Source: Symsagittifera roscoffensis (taxonomy: Eukaryota > Xenacoelomorpha > Acoela > Convolutidae). Taken from it: DNA of 64,000 nt. The translations under genes were made by a program, and so were the position numbers. Shown here in pieces: positions 47,747 to 59,126 of the stretch. The stretch spans positions 3,970,485-4,034,484 of the forward strand of contig NC_087066.1 in assembly GCF_963678635.1 (NCBI RefSeq). Reading direction: 5' to 3'. The notes beneath the pieces are model-generated. The model searched no databases. It was given only the letters and a program-made list of their open reading frames with translations, and was not told the origin of the DNA. The stretch's first letter is position 1, and every line of letters begins with the position of its first letter.

Positions 47747-48111
47747 CTATGCATTGAAACTGCGAACATTTCGAGCCTTTGCACGTGGCCCGTCTCCTAA
47801 ATTTTTCGAATCAAAATGTTTCTGAATTTTTTGTGAAAATTTTGCACAGCAACCGAAAGTGACAGTTTGTTCCGACTAATATGTTTTTTTTCCAGTTGTT
47901 ATTTTGAGATTCGCAGACATTTCTTGTATGCAATTTCGGATTTCGATTGAAAAACAAGTCGATTTTGATTTCGAGCAGTTTTGGATTTCGATTTCGAAGT
48001 CGAACAAGCTCCCCCTGGTCGAGGTCCGCGACTCATGTTGCGACCGAAATGGGTCGCCGAAATGGACTATCTGCGACCGAAATTCCAGCATCCCACAAGA
48101 GGCTTGAGTCA

Positions 48112-49040
48112 CACAAAGTCGCAACATACCTAATTTGGTTCGCGCAAAGTCGCAAGATACCTAATTTGGGTCGCGCAAATCCGCAACATACCTAATTTGG
48201 GTCGCGCAAAGTCGCAACATACCTGGTTTGGGTCGCGCAAAATGGCAACATATCGAATTTGGGTCGCGCAAATTCGCAACATACCTCTTTTGGGTCGCGC
48301 AAAGTCGCAACATAGCTAATTTGGGTCGCAAAAGGTCCCAACATAGCAAAGTCGCACTATTCGTCGCGCAAAGTCGCAATATGGGTCAAGAAAGCTCGCA
48401 GCATGGGTCGCGCAAAGTCTCAACATGAGTCGCACAAAGCTTAAGTATAGGAATTGTTGTCGGATTTTTGTCGGAATACCTAATTTGGGTCGCGCAAAGT
48501 CGAAAGATACCTAATTTGGGTCACGCAAAGTCGCAAAATACCTAATTTGGGTGGCACAAAGTCGCAACTTACCTACTTTGGGTCGCGCAAAAACGCAACA
48601 TAGTTAATTTGGGTCGCACAAAGTCGCAACATAGCTAATTTGGGTCGCACAAAGTCGAAACATAGCTAATTTGGGTCGCACAAAGTCGCAACATAGCTAA
48701 TTTGGGTCGCACAAAATCACAACATAGCTAATTTGGGTCGCACAAAGTCGCAACTTACCTACTTTGGGTCGCGCAAAAACGCAACATAGTTAATTTGGGT
48801 CGCACAAAGTCGCAACATAGCTAATTTGGGTCGCACAAAGTCGAAACATAGCTAATTTGGGTCGCACAAAGTCGCAACATAGCTAATTTGGGTCGCACAA
48901 AATCACAACATAGCTAATTTGGGTCGCACAAAGTCGCAACATAGCTAATTTGGGTCGCACAAAGTCACAACTTAGCTAATTTTGGTCTTGCAAAGTTGCA
49001 ACATAGCTAATTTGGTTCGCTAAAAGTCTCATAATACCCA
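48112..49040 (+). repeat. Minisatellite, copy 2, expanded
   Basis: The same ~30-bp unit as 29,573-30,180, with about ten more units. In the right half the unit is more uniform (CTAATTTGGGTCGCACAAAG), and a block of several units is itself repeated, showing recent expansion. Confidence 0.9.
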
Positions 49041-49572
49041 TTTTGAGCCGCAATGGCAGCAACATAAGTCTCCGGTCATAGATGCGCGCATGTGAATGCA
49101 GTTTCTGGAAAGCTTTTCCGCACAATTTTTAGTATTTTTTTTTGCTCTGGGGTTTCAAATATTTCATCGCATTGGAGCCCTACTACTTTTTATTTGTATG
49201 CAAAAAATCAAAAATTTTCGCGGCGAGAAAAAAAAACAACAGTTTGGATTTTTAGACTTATTTTTTCTGACGAAGAGTTGTTGATGAAATCGATGCGTTT
49301 ATTCTGATGAAGAGTTGTTAATGAAACCAATGAAATACATTCAGAATATTTTAAATAAAAGCAAGAAAAAACGATAATTAGTTTCAGAATTAAATCCGAA
49401 AAGAACCAAGGCTCAAAATCCGAAAACCAAAATATATAAAAATTGCGTTTTTCTTCTGTTTTTTTTTCTATTTTTTTTTCAAAAACGACGTTGTTTTACA
49501 AAGAATCTGTGCTATTTGCGCAAAAACCGACTTTTCTTGTTATTATAATAATTTGACAACTAGTTGGCTTAC

Positions 49573-49690
49573 CTCCTACAGGATACCGCAGAGTGCGTTC
49601 ACAGTCCTGATCTGTCGCGTAAGCCACATCTCCCGTCAGCCGGTTCTTGGTCAGGATCGAACCAGTCACCGGAACGTCATTAAGAACTTC
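49573..49690 (-). CDS. Gene 1 exon 3, second copy
   Basis: Same 118 bases, acceptor and GTAAGC donor as 30,706-30,823, with two replacement and two silent changes. The frame is intact. Confidence 0.8.
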
Positions 49691-50174
49691 CTGAAATCAG
49701 TCGAAGCTTTATTTAGAGAAAAAGTGGGAAAAGTTGATTTTACATTCATGGGCAAGCGGTGTATAACTTTCGCAAAAAAACTAACGACATTGGAAAAGGG
49801 TCAATACAAATCAAGTGAAGAGTTGTAGAGTTTAAAAAAATGTGTATTTTAGCTTCAAGAACTAATTTTAATTAAAAAGATCATGACTAAAATAAGCCAA
49901 GTTAGCCCAGAAAATTCCACAGTCATCAGTCTTCTAATAAAATAATATATAGTCAAGCAGCAGCAAAGTTATTTCACTCCAGAATAAATTATAGTCATAG
50001 CAACTTCAAAATTGTTGTGTTTTGGTTATTTTTTCTGTTAATTCAATTCAAAGTTGTAATTCAAAATAAAATCAAGTTTTACATTTTTGAGTTTCTGTTT
50101 TAAACTCATTTCAATTCTTCTTCAAACGGCAAGAACATAGCCGGAGAAAAGTGTAGCAATCTAACGGAGATGGT

Positions 50175-51288
50175 CCCGGGATGACCAAAAATACTAGTCA
50201 TACAATTTCGATATATGGAAAAATGCTAGTCATACAGTTTCCATACAATTCAATACGTACAGAAAATTGCATGAAAGGTCTATGATTAGTATTTTTTTCA
50301 TATATGGAAATTGTATGACTAGCATTTTTCCATAAACCAAAAATATTTATTTTTTACGTTTTAATTTCTCAAAACTTTTTGTTTGTGTTCGTAACCGAAC
50401 ACAAATGACATAAACCTTGATTACTCAAACGTAGTAACCAATGGTTTGGCCGTCTCGCATTAAAAATGCATTGGAAACAGCCTGATTTGTGTTACTTCTG
50501 TCTCAGACAAATAATATAACGAAAGTAATGAACTTTTAAATTTTGGCAATAATTTTCAAAGATGATTATTTCTGAAATTTGAATTTTTAATTTACCAGAC
50601 ATTTATCAAGGCATACAAAAAACATGTCATACAAAAAAAAGAGGAGTTTTAAGCGTTTTTGAAAAAAGTTATGAAGAGAAAAGGAAAAAAAATCCAATAT
50701 TAGTATATCCAGGACTACGTTATACACACAAAAAATTAAATTTTGCATGCAAAAATTTTTTTTCCAAAAAACGTTTGTTTGAATACGAAAATCAATTTGC
50801 GGTTGGAAAAAAAACACAAAAAATTTTTGGGGGCACAAAAAATTTTTGTCGTCGCCATCAAAAAAATGCTAGTCATTCAATTTCCATATATGGAAATTGT
50901 ATGACTAGTGTTTTTTTTCAGAAAACAAAAATAAAAAAAAGTCAAAGTTTTCAGTCGTAGCAGCCCACAAAACGCTTAAATGTTTTGCCAGCAGTTGAAT
51001 TGATTGTTCAAAGCTTTTTTTTCACAAAAAAAAATTTAAAAAAAAATTCTAATCATACAATTTCCATATATGGAATATGTATGGTAAGCATTTTTTTCAT
51101 ACCATTTTTTTTCCTTTTTTTAATGAAGAGATATCAATTTCGATACCAAAACAACTATAAAATACCTTTGAAACTCGATTAAACTCATTTTGCAAAAATG
51201 TATGAAATTTGTATGACTAGCATTTTTCCATAGACTAAGTGTATGAAATTGTATGATTAGCATTTTCGGTCTATGGAGGTCAACCCGG
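50175..51288. mobile_element. 1.1-kb element with CCCGGG-TGACC ends, found only in copy 2
   Basis: Starts CCCGGGATGACCAAAAAT-CTAGTCATAC and ends with the inverse, GTATGATTAGCATTTTCGG ... GGTCAACCCGG. GGT flanks both sides, and copy 1 has a single GGT at 31,306-31,308, so the target duplication is probably 3 bp. The interior holds repeated palindromes around CATATATGG (CATACAATTTCCATATATGG and its inverse). No transposase is seen. Confidence 0.78.
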
Positions 51289-51821
51289 GGTGTTTATTAG
51301 CACCCTAGTGGTGCAAATAATTGAAGCTAAAAGTAACCATGCTACCGAAACACAGCTAGCAGCTGATGATTAAGAAACAGTAGTAAAAAAAAAGAAATGA
51401 AGCAAACACTCAAAAACTCAGAAGAAATGAACTCAGAGTAAAGGCTTTGAGAGTTTTGCGTGCTTTCTAGTCAGAATATCAGAAGCAGTTTTCTGCCACA
51501 ACGTTATTCAGTTGCAAACATTGTCTAGGTCAGAAAAACTGGAGCTTTTAAGTTCCTCATAAAAGGCCTTGAAATTAATTTGGTTGATGTAAAAAGTTTT
51601 TTTGAAAACAGCCCAATCCCCATCAAAAGTTTCCGGCATATGCCAGTTCCTTCGAATTTTTGAATACTGAACTCTGATTGGCTGACAAAATTTTCGCGCA
51701 TTTGGTCCTTGCTTAAATAACGCTCCCAGCTAATACAGTTTGCGCGACGTGGAAGTGCAAAATATACAACATATTCCTACCGAGAACTGAGCTAAACTCT
51801 AAAAAGCAGCAACATATAAAG

Positions 51822-52364
51822 ACAAGACTGCTCGTATCAGGGCGAATCCCTGAAGGTTCCGACTGCTTTTTAAGGTTTATGGAGCAGTAATAACATTAAA
51901 ACATTCAATGAATTAAAACAAAATGAAAATTTTTTTTCTAAAATTTGAAATTTTTTATGAAAATCATCCCCCCACACGCCGTATAAAATACAAAAGGATA
52001 GATTTCGCTCCTTGTAACAAACCAATTAATGCAAATAAGCTTCTTGTAACCAATTTGGAGCAATTTCTAAGACGGATTAACTCTCCGCTTACGCGTTAAT
52101 AGCGCGAAATATATCGCGCGTTAATTGTCCCAAAGTGGTCAAAATGGACAAAATGGCAAACTTTAAACCCCCGTAACTTTACAAAAAATGATCAGAGGTA
52201 AAATATCTTTTCAAATTTGAGCTCAGGACAACAATACCTTTCGATTGATATATATAAAAAAATTCCGTTAAAAATGGCTAGTTGAAAAGTCGAAATTTGT
52301 CTGAAGAAAAAAAAACCACCCCGAGCACAAATATTCCGTCACTTTCGTATCGAAAGTCGGAACA
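51822..52364 (+). mobile_element. ACAAGACTGCTCG-family element
   Basis: Counterpart of 31,859-32,403 with both ends intact. Confidence 0.85.
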
Positions 52365-52549
52365 ATAAGAATCCTTTAAGCAAATTGAAAATCAAGTTGT
52401 CAAGATTTAAAAAGGAATTGCGATTGTTGAGAGCGAATCAGTAGAAATAATTTACTAGGTTTAAACTACTTTGGTAAGTTTTTTTTGGAAGCATAAATTT
52501 TGAATGTTTAAAAAATAAATGAAATGCAGCCATATTCAACAATTATTCT

Positions 52550-54539
52550 GTTAGCTTGAATATCGGCCCTGATTGAAATTTAGAAAAAAATGATTTCGAA
52601 GGAAACGAGACAGCTGATGTCGAAGGCGAAGCTCCATTTTTTCTGAATGCCTCTCAGAAGCTATTTTTGATTGAATTTTTTTGTCATTCGTAAGGTATTG
52701 TTGTCCTGAGTATAAATTTGAAAAAGTGTTTCACATGTGATCATTTTTTGTAAAGTGATGGGGGTTTAAAGATTGTCTTTTTGACCAATTTGGGACAACT
52801 AACGCGCGATATATTTCGCGCTATTAACGCGTAAGCAGAAATTTAATCCGTCTTAGAAATCGTTCCAAGTTGGTTGAAAGAAAATTATTTGCCAGGTTTG
52901 TTTTGTTACTATTTGTGCAATTTCTCACTTTGATTTTTTGATGGCGTGTGGGGGTTGATTTTCTCAAAAAATCTCCATCAAAAATCATTTTTTTTACATT
53001 TAATTTTATCATGTTATTATTGCTCCATAGACCTTAAAAGGCAATCAGAACATTCGGGTCTTCGCTCTAAAACGAGCAGTCTTGTCTAACTTAAAGATCT
53101 CATAAAAAAGGGTGAATTTGGACTATTCATCTTCAATTGACCTAATTTTAGTTTTTAATGAAATATTCTATAACTAGCAGTGGCGGATTTAGAGGGGGGT
53201 GGTGGGGACAGGCGCTGAGTCCGTCAGGGATTCGTTAGCTTGAATATCGGCCCTGATTGAAATTTAGAAAAATATGATTTCGAAGGAAACGAGACAACTG
53301 ATGTCGAAGGCGAAGCTCCAATTTTTCTGAATGCCTCTCAGAAGCTATTTTTTATTGAATTTTTTTGTCATTCGTAAGGTATTGTTGTCCTGAGTATAAA
53401 TTTGAAAAAGTGTTTCACATGTGATCATTTTTGTAAATTTATGGGGGTTTAAAGATTGTCTTTTTGACCAATTTGGGCAACTAACGCGCGATATATTTCG
53501 CGCTAATAACGCGTAAGCAGAAATTTAATCCGTCTTAGAAATCGTTCCAAGTTGGTTGAACGAAAATTATTTGCCAGGTTTGTTTTGTTACTATTTGTGC
53601 AATTTCTCACTTTGATTTTTTATGGCGTGTGGGGGTTGATTTTCTCAAAAAATCTCAATCAAAAATCATTTTTTTTACATTTAATTTTATCATGTTATTA
53701 TTGCTCCATAGACCTTAAAAGGCAATCAGAACATTCAGGTCTTTGCTCTAATACGAGCAGTCTTGTCTAACTTAAAGATCTCATAAAAAAGGGTGAATTT
53801 GGACTATTCATCTTCAATTGACCTAATTTTAGTTTTTAATGAAATATTCTATAACTAGCAGTGGCGGATTTAGAGGGGGGTGGTGGGGACAGGCGCTGAG
53901 TCCGTCAGGGATTCGTTAGCTTGAATATCGGCCCTGATTGAAATTTAGAAAAATATGATTTCGAAGGAAACGAGACAACTGATGTCGAAGGCGAAGCTCC
54001 AATTTTTCTGAATGCCTCTCAGAAGCTATTTTTTATTGAATTTTTTTGTCATTCGTAAGGTATTGTTGTCCTGAGTATAAATTTGAAAAAGTGTTTCACA
54101 TGTGATCATTTTTGTAAATTTATGGGGGTTTAAAGATTGTCTTTTTGACCAATTTGGGCAACTAACGCGCGATATATTTCGCGCTAATAACGCGTAAGCA
54201 GAAATTTAATCCGTCTTAGAAATCGTTCCAAGTTGGTTGAACGAAAATTATTTGCCAGGTTTGTTTTGTTACTATTTGTGCAATTTCTCACTTTGATTTT
54301 TTATGGCGTGTGGGGGTTGATTTTCTCAAAAAATCTCAATCAAAAATCATTTTTTTTACATTTAATTTTATCATGTTATTATTGCTCCATAGACCTTAAA
54401 AGGCAATCAGAACATTCGGGTCTTCGCTCTAAAACGAGCAGTCTTGTCTAACTTAAAGATCTCATAAAAAAGGGTGAGCTTGGACTATTCATCTTCAATG
54501 GACCTAATTTTAGTTTTTAATGAAATATTCTATAACTAG
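52550..54539 (+). repeat. Tandem triplication, 681-684-bp unit
   Basis: TTAGCTTGAATATCGGCCC begins units at 52,551, 53,235 and 53,916. Each unit contains an inverted ACAAGACTGCTCG-family element (ends at 53,085, 53,766 and 54,447) and runs into the first ~65 bases of the hAT-like MITE, stopping at CAGGGATTCG. Copy 1 has one unit (32,590-33,214). Confidence 0.92.
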
Positions 54540-54869
54540 CAGGGGCGGATTTAGAGGGGGGTGGTGGGGGCAGGCGCTTAGTCTGTCAGGGATTCGACCC
54601 CCTGCCGACCCAAAATGTCCCCCCTTCGTACTTTTTTGAGATATCCATATTTGGTGACGGACCCTAAAATTTTTCTACTGGCGCCAATACATACTATTTT
54701 TGAGGGGGAGCGGGCACCAAAAAAAACGCGATTTTTCAGTCAAATCTTTCCAAAAAGTGCCTAAAACGCTTTTTTGGCCTGTTTTTTTTCAAATTTAAAA
54801 AAAGGTCGACAAAATTTTCGAAAAATTTTTGAAAATCCCCCCTCGATAAAAATCTTAGATCCGCCCCTG
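54540..54869. mobile_element. hAT-like MITE with perfect 8-bp duplication ATAACTAG
   Basis: CAGGGGCGGATTTAGAG to TTAGATCCGCCCCTG, flanked by ATAACTAG at 54,532-54,539 and 54,870-54,877. Truncated 5' pieces of it (CAGTGGCGGATTTAGAG) close the two preceding tandem units. Confidence 0.92.
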
Positions 54870-55244
54870 ATAACTAGGGACAATGAATGGAAAGAAGAGT
54901 CACGCAAAGCAGGGAAAGATTAGTGTTGGCAAGAATAAAGAGCAAAGATTTTACCAGGTACAGCTGAAATAAAAAGAAAAACCGTCACCTTTGTTGTTAA
55001 GAAAAGTATAATTTAATAACATAAGAATCTGCTTAACAAATTAATCGGAACGCGGCAGCGCGTAAACCAAAGCACTTGTCTTATCAATTAAAATCCGTCA
55101 TGGTTTTTACTGATAGATTCCTATTTCGGATAATCTTCTGATGTTTATCGATGTTTGAGTAAAATAAGTAAAAAGATGAAAATTTCGTTGTTTTCGATAC
55201 GAAATGAACACATAAACTTGTTGAAAAATGTTTTTGCAACTAAC

Positions 55245-55316
55245 CTGCGATCGGCTGCATACTTCCAGCACCAGGTCTGTAGTGGCAAGATCGACCACTT
55301 GGCCTCCACAGAAGGG
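55245..55316 (-). CDS. Gene 1 exon 2, second copy
   Basis: Identical in all 72 bases to 33,923-33,994, with acceptor and GTTAGT donor kept. Confidence 0.78.
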
Positions 55317-56083
55317 CTGAAATTAAACTTGAATTCAATAGTTTCTGACAAGTTTTCAAAAAGAGTGGCATCAGTTAAAAAAGCCTAAAATGCTTCGAGT
55401 CGAGACCCACGACAACTGATGCACAGCCATTTGATTTCATTTAAGTCTAACTTGGAGAGTTTTGGATCAAATTTTAAAAAGGGATAGCGGGACAGCCTTT
55501 ATTTGGTGCAATGGGGGGAGGGAGGGTGTGATCGGTTGATTCAAAGAATTTTCACTTTTTTGGCATTTTTTTGCTAAGCTTTTCGCTTGGGAATTTTAGA
55601 GCTGCACAATTATAAATAAAAAATTGATTTGTAATCGAGATATGTCACTTCAACCGTGTTCGCTCTACTGTCACTGCATGGTCTCGTTTATACGTGAAAT
55701 GAACGTTAATAGAAAAAACATCTGTAAAAGTTCCCAGCTGTAGTATTTGCGGAAAAATTAGAATAACAAACTGGTCTCTCGCGTGTCCGGATAAAATTTT
55801 TGGGCTCTTTTTTGTCCCTACCCCGCCTGCACTGTTCCCCCCAGCCATTTCACACATCATTTTACGCATCTTTTTAACTATATCCCCCTTCAGGTAGTTA
55901 GAAACAAATATCCCACCTAAATAAATCAACGGTTATGCATGAGAGAATTTTATACTTAGTAACGAATCTAATCTCCCCCACCCCCCTTTGCAAAAGGGGA
56001 TATAAAAAGAGATCCCATCTTTGTACTAAGGGTATCCTTGTTTCTGGTTTAAGGGAAAGAAAGCTGAATTGTTTATCTCTCAC

Positions 56084-56200
56084 CAAAAATAGAAGGCTGA
56101 CAGCGAGAATCATTTGTCCATAGAAAGAGTGACCCCATCCTCCTTTCCGGACTATGGATGTATGGCCTCCCCATAAGACCACTCCACCTCCTCTCAACAT
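56084..56200 (-). CDS. Gene 1 exon 1, second copy
   Basis: 117 bases from ATG to a GTGAGA donor. The protein is the same as at 34,782-34,898; only two silent changes (Gly5 and Arg18 codons). Confidence 0.75.
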
Positions 56201-56267
56201 GACTTCACTTTTAGATCGTTCTGTACTAAAAAAAATTAAACCCTAGTTAAACCATTATTTAATCACC

Positions 56268-56704
56268 CAGGGGCGGATCTAGGATTTTTTTGAGGGGGGG
56301 GGGCGGATTTTCAAAAAATTTTTCGAAAATTTTGACGACCTTTTTTTTGTTTAGGTCGACCAAATAGATTTTCCGAGCTCTTGTAAAGCACTAAAAGGTC
56401 GCTGTTTTGCCAAATTTTGTGCGCCGCAGGCAAATTTTTGAAAAAACAGGTCAAAAAAGCCGTTTTTAGGCACTTTTTGAAAAATTTTGACAAAAAAATC
56501 GCGTTTTTTTTTGGCGCGCTCTCACCCTCAAAGTTAGTATATATTGGCGCCCAAGGCGCCTTTAGAAAAATTTTAGGGTCGGTCGGCATAAAATGGATTT
56601 CTTAAAAACTATCAAAGGGGGGACCCTTTGGGTCGGCAGGGGGTCGAATCCCTGAGGGGGGGGGAGGCGTCCGCAACCCCCCGCCCCCCCTAAATCCGCC
56701 CCTG
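56268..56704. mobile_element. hAT-like MITE, insertion with empty site in copy 1
   Basis: CAGGGGCGGATCTAGG to TAAATCCGCCCCTG, 437 bp, flanked by TAATCACC at 56,260-56,267 and 56,705-56,712. Copy 1 has a single TAATCACC at 34,958-34,965 and no element. Internal boxes are GGCGCGCTCTCACCC, GGCGCCCAAGGCGCC and GGGTCGGCAGGGGGTCG. Confidence 0.95.
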
Positions 56705-58587
56705 TAATCACCTCTACTTAAGATTTTGTGGGTTAAAACATACACTTGATAAAGTTTTTCATTTTAAAGGGACGATTAATAAAATTTTGGGGTTAAAATT
56801 TTTGAAGCTCGCAAGCGATGATGAGAAATTTAAATCTATTGTAGCTTTATACAAAAGTTGTTCCTTTTTGACATTGCATTGGGCAATAGCTCCAGTGACA
56901 TCTTTTCCTTGGAATGTTTTGGCATTTTTGAGAAATTTTATTGAAAATGTTAACCTTGAAGAAGTTCCTTGGTGATAATCTAAACTGATACACGTAATGA
57001 ATATTTTGAATTATTAATAAGCTGAGTCGCAAAATTGTATTTTTACGATTTTTTTTGCAATTCAAGTCAGATTAATCAACAAACCACAACAATACAAGCA
57101 TTACTATGAGTACACTGATGGTAAAAACACATGTAATGATCTGATAGTTGGTTTTGGCACTGAAGGCGTTCCAAAAGAAAAAGCTTACTTCAATTTTTCA
57201 TTCAATTTTCTACAATGTATATATGAATATATTTGAAGCTTTGCTCAGTTTTAAATCTATTAAACCTTTGTCAATTTTAGTTTTTTTTGTCATATTAACT
57301 TATTGAAAATAGTCGAACAGTAAACGCAAATATAGACTGTGGTGATTTATTGGCCAAATCAAACTACTTTTTCTCTGTGGTTTTTTTGATATCATGTTGT
57401 CATGGTCAATAATAAATAAATAAATAAATGAGGTCTACTTTATTTTTGAACATCTCTGCTGATTAATTAGATTTTCAAGTATCGTTGAAATCATGGGCTT
57501 GGCTTTTCAATCAAATTTTAGTGGTAACTGCAATCTATCTGCCTTAGCATGTGTATCGGCTAGCGTGTCTACTTATCAAATGAAAATTATTTTGTTCACC
57601 AGTCATTTTTTGACGCTCTAACTTACAAAATATAAATTTTGTTTCCAGATAGGGGAATATAAAATAGAGGAAAGTGAAACTTCGCTCTCTCGCTTTTTAA
57701 TTAAGTGCGTTTGAAAATTATTTGGGGAAATTATTAAGCGAGCATTACTCGGAATTAGTTTATTGAACACTGTATTCTTGTTCACGAAGACTAATTGATG
57801 AGCATTTTCCCCAAATTTTCATAGCCCAACATCAACAGTGAGAAAATCTGGCTGAAACAATACAATTGAAGGTAAAAATGTAAAACAAATTGCTGGGCAA
57901 GAAACAGACATGGAAGCCAAAAAAACTGCTTGCTTCAGGGCAAAGCTTGTTCTGCCAGCATTTTAAGGTCTAAGGAGTAGTGTTCGCTTTAAAGAAAAGC
58001 AAATATTCCGTCATTTTCTCCGAAAGTTGGAACAACCAGAGAAACTGTATCAAGGCAATGCCTTGAAGGTTTCTACTTACTTTTGGGGTCTATTGAGTAG
58101 TGTTTGCTTTACAAAAAAAAACAGATGACCTTTTCCAAAAACAATCAAACTTTTTTTAAAATTATTGCTCAAACGCTTTGTAAAATACAAAATGATTTGT
58201 TTCGCATGCAATAAAAAATTAAATTTACAAAAAAGCATGGCTCAATTTGGATCGATGTTTGTTACGGATTGAATCTCTGCTTACGCGTAAATAGTTTGAA
58301 ATAAATCGACCGTTGATTGTCCCAAAGTAGCGAAAATGGCAATCTCTAAACCTCCAAAATGTTATGAAAAGTTATCACTGCTGAATTTAACGATAATTTG
58401 TCAAAATTGCTAGTTAAAAAGTCGAATTTTTTCTGGAGAAAAAAACCACCCGGAGAGCAACTGTCCCCGTCACTTTCTTTAAAAGTCGAAACAACAAAAC
58501 TGCTGGTATATCAAAGAAAAGCCCTGAGTGTTCCAACTACCCCTCAACCGGGATCAAATATATTTTACATAAGATCATGAACCATAA

Positions 58588-59126
58588 ACAAGACTGCTCG
58601 TATCAGGGCGAAGCCCTGAATGTTCCGACTGCCCATTAAGGTTTATGGAGCAGTAATATCATTATAAAATTAAAAGTAATTAAACAAAATGAAATTTTTT
58701 TTTCAAAAATTTGAATTTATTTTATAAAAATCATCACCCCACACGCCATAAAAAGTACAAAAGGATAGGTTTCGCTACTTATAACAAATCAATTATGGCA
58801 AATAAGCTTCGTTAAACGAATTTGGAACGATTTCTAAGACGGATTAACTCTCCGCTTACGCTTTAATAGCGCGAAATTTATCGCGCGTGAATTGTCCCAA
58901 ATTGGCCAAAATGGCAATCTTTAAACCCCCATAACTTAACAAAATAACAAAAAATGATCACAGGTGAAATATCTTTTCAAATTTGAGCTGAGAACAACAA
59001 TACCTTTCGAATGATATAAAAAAATTCGTCAAAAATGGCTAGTTAAAAAGTCGAAATTTGTCTGAAGAAAAAAAACCCACCCCGAGCACAAATATTCCGT
59101 TACTTTTGTATCGAAAGTCGGAACAA
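58588..59126 (+). mobile_element. ACAAGACTGCTCG-family element, full length
   Basis: Counterpart of 37,381-37,814, with the middle block retained. Hairpin CAGGGCGAAGCCCTG at the left, AAAGTCGGAACAA at the right. Confidence 0.85.

Noticed and set aside
47536-47784. Minus-strand frame across the N gap
   Set aside because: It is nearly all undefined bases.
54233-54451. Frames reading VERKLFARFVLLLF and LKRQSEHSGLRS
   Set aside because: They are translations of inverted ACAAGACTGCTCG-family elements and recur at every such copy.
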